Positions 56,054-64,000 of a DNA stretch of 64,000 bases are shown here, in pieces (within the stretch, counting starts at the first letter, position 1; every line of letters begins with the position of its first letter). The notes below the pieces were generated by a model that saw only the letters and a program-made list of their open reading frames with translations, ran no database searches and was not told the origin of the DNA. Origin of the DNA: Ilyonectria destructans (lineage: Eukaryota; Ascomycota; Sordariomycetes; Hypocreales; Nectriaceae); the NCBI GenBank assembly GCA_020740775.1, contig JAHEWK010000013.1, positions 1,736,001 through 1,800,000 on the forward strand, written 5' to 3'. The position numbers and the translations under genes were made by a program.

Positions 56054-57327
56054 ATGTCCCGCAACTCAGAGGAGCCTGTCCCGCTCCTCACCCCCGAGGA
56101 GAGGGAGCTCGAGAGCAAGGGCGAGAATGCCGATATTGAGAACGATGCCGGTCGCGCCGAGCCCCCCAAGAACGACAACCTCGACCACGAGTACTCCGTC
56201 GCCAGCACCGTCAAGTTCGCCTGGCTGGGCACCTACTTCTTCTTCTCATTACTCTTGACTCTCTACAACAAGCTTGTCCTTGGCATGGTAAGTCGAATCC
56301 CCCTTCCGGGCTCATCCGGGCGCCCTTCCCCTCCGTCTCAGCCAAACTCTATGGTCGATTCGATCGGATACGATCCTGAAACCAATGCTAACGTCATGCC
56401 TCCGCCTCAGTTCCACTTCCCTTGGCTGCTAACTTTCCTGCACGCTTCTTTCGCCAGTCTTGGCACATACGCCATGATGCACATGGGTTACTTCAAGCTA
56501 TCTCGATTAGGACGCCGCGAAAACCTCGCTTTGGTTGCTTTCAGTGCGCTCTTCACTGCCAATATCGCCGTCTCCAACCTGTCGCTGGCAATGGTCTCCG
56601 TCCCCTTCTACCAGACCATGCGCATGCTCTGCCCGATCTTCACCATCCTGATCTACCGCGTCTGGTACGGCCGCACCTACAGCACCATGACCTACCTCTC
56701 TCTCCTCCCTCTCATCATCGGTGCTGCCATGACCACCCTTGGCGAGATGACCTTCTCTGATGCCGGTTTCCTCCTCACCATCCTCGGTGTCGTTCTGGCT
56801 GCGCTCAAGGTATGATAGCTTCCCCACATTTCGCAGCTCCCGATCCCTAACCTGTCCTGCAGACTGTCGTCACCAACCGATTCATGACCGGATCCCTCGC
56901 TCTCCCCCCTGTCGAGTTTCTCATGCGCATGTCCCCTCTCGCTGCCCTCCAAGCTCTTGCTTGCGCCACTGCGACCGGTGAGGTTGGTGGCTTCCACAAG
57001 CTCATCACCTCTGGCGAGATTTCTCTCCCTCCCGCCTTCGCCTCCCTTTTCGGCAACGGTTTCCTCGCTCTTCTCCTCAATATCTCGTCATTCAACACCA
57101 ACAAGCTGGCCGGTGCCCTCACCATGACCATTTGCGGTAACCTCAAGCAGTGCCTTACAGTCGCTCTTGGTATCGTTCTCTTCGATGTGACCGTCGATAT
57201 GCTTAACGGTGCTGGTATGGGTGTCACCATGCTTGGTGCCGCCATCTATAGCAAGGCTGAGCTTGACAACAGGGCCAAAAAGGCCAAGGAAGCAGCCTAC
57301 AAGCCCGTCAACCAGAACACCCGGTAA
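56054..57327 (+). CDS. Triose-phosphate / nucleotide-sugar transporter family protein
   Basis: Model: 56054-56287, 56411-56809, 56863-57327; 365 aa. A multi-span membrane carrier of the drug/metabolite transporter superfamily (TPT/SLC35), probably in the Golgi or ER. A hydrophilic acidic N-terminus of about 50 residues is followed by about ten spans: FAWLGTYFFFSLLLTLYNKLVLG, FHFPWLLTFLHASFASLG, VAFSALFTANIAVSNLSLA, and the TPT hallmarks VSVPFYQTMRMLCPIF and TVVTNRFMTG. The Lys-rich tail (RAKKAKEAAYK) faces the cytosol. The first intron (123 nt, CTAAC branch at about 56387) has no stop and is a multiple of three, so it could be mistaken for coding; removing it joins two membrane spans properly. 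The substrate cannot be told. Confidence 0.88.
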
Positions 57328-57979
57328 TGGCGGCGCACAGTTTGGACAAATATTCCTTCTTCTAATAATCAACGACTTATAGATGAGACGGAGAGGGAAC
57401 AGACGAGGGGAATCGCTTCTTTAGGCGTCTCGCTTCTAGGATCTCGTTGAAGGTTGTCACGGATCTTTAGTATAGCACGTTCACCACTGTTGTATCTATC
57501 ATATTACGATCCCCACAAGAAGCGCGACAAGGCGAAGGGGGATCAAGGGGGTTTCTTGTCATGATTATGGGCTATGGCTTTCGGAAAGAGGCGGGCTCAG
57601 GTTCCGCCCGGTTTTCTTTATTACAACCCAATTGTTTAACTTTTTTTTGGATAGGGTATGCATTTTAAAATACAATAGATGTAACTTCAATCAGCTTCCC
57701 AGCATGTCTTTCTCCATAATGTGACACTTGGCCCCACAGCTCCGAATGTAAGATTGAGAATTTGATTGTATTAAACATTTGGCTGAGCAGTTGAGCTTAT
57801 GAGCCTGAGTGAATGATGACTGCCCATGATCTAGTAAACACCGCAAATACATTCCATATACTAACACTTAATGAGAAACCAGCCCAACCAACCCAGCTCC
57901 CAAATCCATTTTGCGCCGTGCTATGCGAATGACGAAATACAAAGGAAAGAATGTGGAAATGTTATGTGGGCACCGCGGA
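57328..57979. other. Convergent 3' intergenic
   Basis: 650 bp between converging genes, A/T-rich in the middle (57610-57690). No gene. Confidence 0.6.
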
Positions 57980-59994
57980 TCAGATGTCGTCGTAGGAGGA
58001 GGCCTGTACTAAGGGAGCGCCATGCAGGCTATCCTTCTGCAGGGCCCATATTCCCTCTCGGACATCTTCGACGGTAGCATTGGCCTCCAGTCCGAGTGTG
58101 CGCGCAAGCATCTCGAGATCGCTCGTCGGCAACGGCACAGCGTGGTCAGCCGCGACGCCGATGACAGGGGCGGACACTAGCAGGGCGGGAGAAGCCTTGG
58201 CTTTGCTGAGCATGCCGAAGCGGATGGCGACCTCTGCGACGGTGACCATGATGCTCACGACGATGAGGACGATGATGATCCAGGTGATGGCGCTCATCTT
58301 AGCAGAGGCAACGGAGTCGGAAAGGATCTCGGCGAGGTCGAGGAAGACGCGGCAGCGCTCGTTGAGGACCTTGATACGGGGATCAATTTCGAGGTACTCA
58401 CGAATAGCAGCGTAGAGGGGGTGCAGAGTCGGTTCGGCATCCCAGAAAAAGTTGGGTACATCAAGGATGTTAGACGCTTTGGAGTTTGTCAGTCAAGCTA
58501 TTCAAAGGGGTGTGCCAAGCGATTAGGAAAGTTCATACATAGGTTAATGTCAACGCGGCTCTTGAACAGGCGTCCCAGCATCCGCACGATCTCCGTACGC
58601 GTCATGTTAAGCTCGCCTGTGAGGGCAAGCGTCTTGGGGACGTGCTGCGCATCGAGCATAGTCTCGCTCATGCGCTCCTCGAAGAAGCACAGGCGGGTGC
58701 TCTGGGCAATAGCGTGGCTGATAGTGAGTTTGATCATATGATCGGAGCGCGGCAGGAGGGTAATCATGTCGTTGAATACGCGCGGGCGCTTGATATCAGC
58801 GCTGTACTCGAAATGGAACTCCTCTGTCTCGTAGTCGTCCTGGTCGAGTGGCCGGGTGAGCAGACTAAGGCCACCTTCAGCAGTGGCGTCGGCGTCGGCG
58901 AATGTGAGGTCTGCCAGGATGTCCCTCTCCTGGTGTTCTGTAAAGTTCCAGAATACGACAACGCCGTACGAGTAGACGAACATCTCAGCAAAGTTCTTGG
59001 TATCAGGGGCGAGTCGGTTCATCTGCGAGACGTCGTCATCATGACGGAAGGGATTGTCATGATCCTCGGGCGTGGCTGGCGGGTCGCTAAAGCGTGAGGG
59101 CACCGAGGGAACGCGGTTGGGACTCGAGCTCATGTAGGCATCATCCTCAAAGTAGCCCCCGTGGTGGTCGCGCTGCTCGCTGCGTTCAATCTCGAGGTCG
59201 AGCACCGTCTTGCCCGTGCCAGGTGTCTTGAGGATGGGCCTACTGCGGACGCGGTACCCGTCGTTACCATTGAGGAGTGGTAGCGCGTAGATGACGTAAA
59301 GGCAGTCGTCGTACAGCTTGGTCTTCGCCTCGTGCTTCTTGCGTAAAAACTCGGCCGTGGCCTTGACTTTGTATGCCTGCGCAGTGCAGTAGGCCGTCAA
59401 CCTGCTGACCTTTTCCGTCCTCTGCATCTTTGGCAGTCTCTCGGCGTAACTCTTTCCGCGGATGCCACCCCTCTTCTTGAGCACATCCAGCTCTTCATCT
59501 TTTAGTGGTCGATTCTCTTGGTCCTGAAGCCTCCTCGCGAGGACGGCCTCGCTTTCAATCTCGTCGTCGACGTCATCGTCGTTCTGGTCGGTCTCAGGTA
59601 GGAGAACAAGTTTCTCGCTAATTTTTGTCGTGCGCGAGGGCATAGGCTTGCCGGTCCGTGACTGTGTGTTTGGAAGTCCGCCAGTTGAAACTCTTCGGCT
59701 CACGGGGGTGCTAGCTGCGGCGGATTGGGCTCGAGGGATCGGGACAGGAGGGCCGCGAGGTTGACCAGAAGGGATCTGGGTGTTGTACTGAAGGACGTTG
59801 TCGACGGTCATGAACCGCATAGGCGCAGCGGCGCCAGGTGGTCCAGCGCCAGTGTCCTGCCGCTGGAGATTGCGTCGTGGGCTGGATCGTTCCCTCGCGT
59901 CCGTCACCTGTACAAGATAGTGAGCAATGGATTGGGTGGGTTCGAGCTCGTCTCATGATCATACCAGAACGGAGGGCCGGTGCTTCGAGGCCAT
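57980..59994 (-). CDS. DUF155 (RMD1/RMD8/RMND1 family) membrane protein
   Basis: Model (minus): 59994-59965, 59907-58539, 58476-57980; 631 aa. The short first exon (MASKHRPSVL) joins in frame through a 57-nt intron. A Ser/Arg-rich disordered N-terminus comes first. The DUF155 domain lies at about residues 280-520 and includes FVYSYGVVVFWNFTEHQE, ISHAIAQSTRLCFFEE and the typical ending NILDVPNFFWDAEPTLHPLY followed by a helical segment. One membrane span (ITWIIIVLIVVSIMV) near residue 530 is characteristic of the family. Length and layout match yeast RMD8 (needed for meiotic division) better than the shorter RMD1; relatives in animals act in mitochondrial translation. A C-terminal 80-residue extension is not part of the domain. 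Biochemical function is not known. Confidence 0.88.
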
Positions 59995-62023
59995 GTTAGT
60001 CACTGCAGCTTCAATCCTTGGTATCTCTGGGTTGGTGGATTTGCCTGCGGCCTTCGTAGATGCAGCGAAGGGATTGAAGCGGTCGCGGGGTATTTTGAGG
60101 TGTTGGGTGGTTGAAGTTGGGAATGGCTAGGTCAAAGTTCGGACGATTCTGATTGCGACCAAGATGGGTCGGGAGCTCTAGCCAATTGGTGTTGGCCCAT
60201 CCAGCACGGATGACCTCATGCAACCCCGCCAAGCAAAGCCTACAGTAAGTTAAAGAGCAGCTGCTCCGGTATCGATACATGCGAGCTCATCCCAAAAACT
60301 CCATTTGCTTTGATCGAATTGTAGTTTATGGTTTCTGCTTCAATGGCAGATCTGCCACTTGCTGTTTTGCTTCCTTGCGACAGCAGTCCGCAAGGTCGCA
60401 CCCGGTGATGATACATGTCTCAGAACGCCCAACACACCAGCAAACCCTGCTCGAGGTTCTAGGACAGCCACAAACATCACTAGTAACCAATATCCGGACA
60501 TGGAGGAATGTTGCAGTCCCAGCAAACTCTTGCTTCTGTCACAGCCTCTTCTGGCAGGGAATAATGACATTGGCCTGCAGGCTGTCGGTGATTCACAGGA
60601 GGAACGTCGTCCCATCAGGAGGTTACGGGCCTTCCCCTACACTTCATCAAATGAATCTACAAGTACGGCGGATTCTCATGCTATATGCTGACCTCCATCT
60701 CATTTCCCCTGCATCAATCAGCCCAAGACGATAAATTCTGTATCTCATTGCCTCTGTCTTGAAATCTAGGCTGTGTGGCAAGTTTGATCTTCATTCTTCA
60801 CCTACATGCATGGCCATCTCCGATTATACTCGTTACTTCCACACATAGCTGTGTAATCATTCGTATTGGGCGTAAAAGAGTCCATTCCATCTTTTTCTAG
60901 CAGGATATTGTGTGCGAGTAGGTTTCGTCGTGCGCGTAAAATGAATGACGCCCCAGAGGAAATATAAGCTCCTGATGTGAAACAACATTTTAACAGCAAA
61001 ACATAATCTAGGTTTCACACGTGGATCTCTTCAACTGCTCCGAGGAATGTGCCGGGCTCGGCCTTTAACACCCTATTGGTCTCTTGTCCATCACCTGTGA
61101 ACAATGGTATTCATTTGAGCGTTTGTGATGTCTGACTCATCCCCAGGATTCAACCACTTGGGAGCTCAATTCCTACCCTGCACCATTATTGATGAAGCGG
61201 CGATGCTCTCAATTTCGGCTGCGCGGAATGAGCCGACGATGTTGATGATGGGGCTCCCCGGCTTCTTTGGGCTCAACACCCAAGGAAGTGGATGTAGCAA
61301 CGGCAATGCATCGGGTTGATTGGTGCCCCTCCCAAGCGACGCAAAATCAGTGTGTTTGCGCTTGATCCGCATGAACCGATGACATTGGGCACATTTGCAG
61401 AGGTGCAAGGACGTGGCCGGGTGAAAAGTGGAGTTGTCGCAGTGATGGCCAATCAGTACGATGGCATCCGTTGCTAGGCGGTTGGCCCGGTGTTTGTTTA
61501 CTACGGCATTTCACAGGCTGGATGGCCCCGCTGTGCCGATGGATGCCCTCCCTCGCAGGCCATTTCCTATGCATTATTGACATTTTGTGCTTGTTGGGAA
61601 CTTGAGCCATCTCAGAACACAGTGACGGCATTAGCATTCTCGGGCCTTAATATTTTGGTAGTGCTCTCTCTTTCTCTCCACCATACCTCATTCTCCCCCC
61701 ATCCTGTACCTTCCCCATCCGCACGGTACTTCCTCATACCACACATACCACCTGCTGCCAGCTGCCCAGTATAAACACCACCGGCGACAGCAGCCAGCAG
61801 CGAGCGCATGTCTTGGATGGCTCCCTGCCCCACGCGCTGTCCGACTTTACAAACATTCCTCTGACCGCCCGAGCACCGCTCGAAATCATGCGTTAACGTC
61901 ATCAACACTGTGGATTTTTCTCCTCAGCCTGCAAGAGACGGCTTAAGCCCCCTAGGATCGACCGCTCCGACCGAGACCGCGGCTTGGCCGACGACGACGA
62001 CGCCCAGAGGCCAGTCGTCAACA
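59995..62023. promoter_or_regulatory. Divergent 2.0-kb region, DUF155 and IQGAP genes
   Basis: No gene recognised. The right end has TATAAA (61770-61775) and two small upstream ORFs before the IQGAP start: 61808-61864 (18 residues) and the minimal ATG-CGT-TAA at 61888-61896. The middle holds short open frames without family features. Confidence 0.5.
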
Positions 62024-64000
62024 ATGGCGTCCCGCTTCCATCACCACACTCCGCCTCACACCCAACCTCACCTTCAACATCACCCTCACCCGCTTCGCCA
62101 GTCACACACCATCGACTTCGCGGCCACCACCTCGCCATCTCCCTCCTCCATCAACCGCTTCCCCTCAACGACCTCGTCGTCTGCCTCATCAGGCTACTCG
62201 CACGCTTCCGAACACAGTCTCAACAGCCAGTCAACAACTGCCTCGAGCGGCTACGGTTCTCCCGCCCCCAACCACAAGCGTGCCCAGAGCGATGTGAGAG
62301 CCAGAGCTCGCACCTTTGAATCCGGGGATATGACCAGCCCCAAGAAGGCCTCGGACAACTTCTACAGCTCCGCTCGCCAGTCCCTCCGTCCACTCCCACA
62401 GGTCCCAGCATCCACACCGCCTGCGACGCCGCCACATAGCCATAACTCGCCCCGTCACTCGCCTCGTCACGATCGTGGCAAGAGCGTCGACATCGGCAAG
62501 CTATCCCTGGCCCAACGCGATGGCCACTCATCTCCGGCTTCTCCGCCTCGCGCTCTTCCAATGCGACCCAACTCGATGCTCTTAACTCGATCCGATTCGG
62601 TTCGCAACGATGGTGGTCCCCCACACTCGCCGACACATCATGCGCCCAGCACCCATCTTGCCCGGGACGACATTGAGGAACTTGGGCGGTCTTCAACAAG
62701 TCAGTTGAGAAACCTCTCTCGACTGGTTCAATCTGAATCTGCCGACGACTTCACCATCACATCTCCTTTGCAGGAAGTTGTTGGCCTACGAGGCCGACGG
62801 AAATTACAACGAGCCGACAATGCCGCTGGGGGCCGCCGAAACGCTCCCGCATATAGCTGGGAGGGTCGCAATTGGATGGACAAACAGCGACAATTCCTCC
62901 AAGCCTACGAGTATCTCTGCCACATTGGTGAGGCCAAGGAATGGATCGAAGGCGTCATCAACAGGTCCATACCCCCCATTGTCGAGTTGGAGGAAGCTTT
63001 GCGTGACGGCGTCACACTCGCAGAAGTGGTGGAGGCACTCAACATCAACAGGCGCTATCGAATCTTCCACCACCCCAAGCTCCAATACCGACACTCGGAT
63101 AACATTGCCATCTTCTTCCGGTACCTCGATGACGTAGAACTCCCAGATCTCTTCCGCTTCGAACTCATCGACCTATATGAGAAAAAGAACATCCCTAAAG
63201 TTATCTACTGCATCCACGCCCTGAGTTGGCTTTTGTTTCGGAAAGGCATAGTCGACTTCCGCATAGGCAACCTTGTGGGCCAACTCGAGTTCGAACATCA
63301 TGAACTTGAGGCCATGCAGAAGGGCCTCGATAACCTTGGGGTTAGCATGCCTACTTTCGGGAATATGGGCGCAGACTTTGGTGTCCCTGAACCCGAGCCC
63401 GAACCAGAAGAGACCGAGGAAGAGAGGGTCGAGCGAGAACTGCACGAGAACGAAGAGAATATCGTCGAGTTGCAGGCCCAGATCCGTGGCGCTATGCACC
63501 GCGTGAGACTGGGCGAGACCATGCAAAAGCTTTGGGATGAGGAGGAGTGGTTGATCGACCTCCAATCTCGAATTCGCGGCGATTTTACTCGACAAATTAT
63601 GGATTATCGTATGCAGATGAGACAGTTTGCCGTCAAGCTACAGAGCGCGGCACGAGGCTTCCTGGTACGACGGAGAATGGAGAATAGCGACCAAGTCTGG
63701 AAGGCCATCGAACCTGAGATTCTGGAGTTGCAAAACATCATTCGAGCCAAGAAGGTCCGCCACCAGGTGCAAGAAATGACTTCTCAGCTTTCGAGATGCG
63801 GAGGACCTATCAGGGAGATCCAAGCGCTCTCCAGAGGCTTTCTGCTCCGCAAAACCCATGTCGCACAACAGCAAGAGACCAAGAAGACGTCTGTAGAGCT
63901 CCCGAAGCTCCAGGCTGCCATCCGAGGAATGCTCGTGAGAGAGAAGGTTCAAAATGACCTTCAGGAGCTCGATGAACATTCCAATGCGATTATCGAGCTG
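62024..64000 (+). CDS. IQGAP-type cytokinesis scaffold (5' part, runs off the window)
   Basis: 659 codons without a stop or intron, cut by the window edge. IQGAPs organise actin and myosin in the contractile ring and at septa (fission yeast Rng2, yeast Iqg1). The first 280 residues are disordered and rich in Ser, Pro and His with many SP sites. A calponin-homology domain begins at NWMDKQRQFLQAYEYLC (residue 283) and continues through IPPIVELEEALRDGVTLAE and KVIYCIHALSWLLF to about 400. From about residue 482 there are at least six IQ-like motifs (IRGAMHRVRLG, ARGFLVRRRM, SRGFLLRKTH, IRGMLVREKV among them) for calmodulin or myosin light chain binding. The GAP-related domain expected further on lies outside. 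The start is the first ATG in this frame. Confidence 0.92.
   Translation, partial: MASRFHHHTPPHTQPHLQHHPHPLRQSHTIDFAATTSPSPSSINRFPSTTSSSASSGYSHASEHSLNSQSTTASSGYGSPAPNHKRAQSDVRARARTFESGDMTSPKKASDNFYSSARQSLRPLPQVPASTPPATPPHSHNSPRHSPRHDRGKSVDIGKLSLAQRDGHSSPASPPRALPMRPNSMLLTRSDSVRNDGGPPHSPTHHAPSTHLARDDIEELGRSSTSQLRNLSRLVQSESADDFTITSPLQEVVGLRGRRKLQRADNAAGGRRNAPAYSWEGRNWMDKQRQFLQAYEYLCHIGEAKEWIEGVINRSIPPIVELEEALRDGVTLAEVVEALNINRRYRIFHHPKLQYRHSDNIAIFFRYLDDVELPDLFRFELIDLYEKKNIPKVIYCIHALSWLLFRKGIVDFRIGNLVGQLEFEHHELEAMQKGLDNLGVSMPTFGNMGADFGVPEPEPEPEETEEERVERELHENEENIVELQAQIRGAMHRVRLGETMQKLWDEEEWLIDLQSRIRGDFTRQIMDYRMQMRQFAVKLQSAARGFLVRRRMENSDQVWKAIEPEILELQNIIRAKKVRHQVQEMTSQLSRCGGPIREIQALSRGFLLRKTHVAQQQETKKTSVELPKLQAAIRGMLVREKVQNDLQELDEHSNAIIEL

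Noticed and set aside
56288..56410. In-frame 41-codon segment within the transporter
   Set aside because: It has a GTAAGT donor, CTAAC branch and CAG end, and would interrupt the join between two membrane spans; taken as an intron.

Overview
The window reads as nuclear DNA of a filamentous ascomycete, most likely a Sordariomycete and probably of the order Hypocreales (inference). Genes are split by short introns of mostly 48-80 nt with GTRNGT-type donors and CTAAC/CTGAC branch points. Promoters carry long C/T-rich leaders, and the gene set is typical for that group (Zn2Cys6 regulator, SUR7/PalI protein, YME1, ORC6, UPF3, IQGAP). Gene models were assembled by joining open frames across splice signals by eye, so every exon border is a prediction.

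Layout. 1-11 kb: no convincing gene, only simple repeats and a degraded duplication. 11-13.6 kb: a four-finger C2H2 regulator behind a leader of more than 1 kb without any ATG. 15.4-18.0 kb: mitochondrial i-AAA protease YME1. 18.7-20.0 kb: an extended-SDR ketoreductase. 20.3-22.0 kb (minus): a Cys-rich, single-pass membrane protein. 22-25.2 kb: no gene seen. 25.2-34.3 kb: a probable catabolic cluster made of a Zn2Cys6 regulator, a family III CoA-transferase, an AtuA-like (DUF1446) protein and a classical SDR. The divergent promoter between the CoA-transferase and the AtuA-like gene holds a perfect 12-bp inverted pair of a CGG-containing motif, a plausible operator for the adjacent regulator.

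35.4-50.3 kb is gene-dense: a secreted Cys-free TPG-repeat protein, ORC6, a secreted EF-hand protein, the wybutosine enzyme TYW2/TRM12, a PP6/SIT4-type phosphatase with an 85-residue insert, UPF3, a SUR7-like membrane protein with a C-terminal Cys4 knuckle, a tail-anchored PNPOx-like flavoprotein, and a coiled-coil protein built from 7-residue repeats. 50.3-56.0 kb shows no gene. 56.0-64.0 kb holds a triose-phosphate/nucleotide-sugar transporter, a DUF155 (RMD1/RMD8) protein and the first 659 codons of an IQGAP, which runs off the right edge.

Most genes are unrelated housekeeping functions. The one group that looks functionally joined is the CoA-transferase/AtuA/SDR/regulator set, which I infer acts on a branched or terpenoid acyl-CoA. 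No tRNA, rRNA, CRISPR array or intact transposon was recognised.
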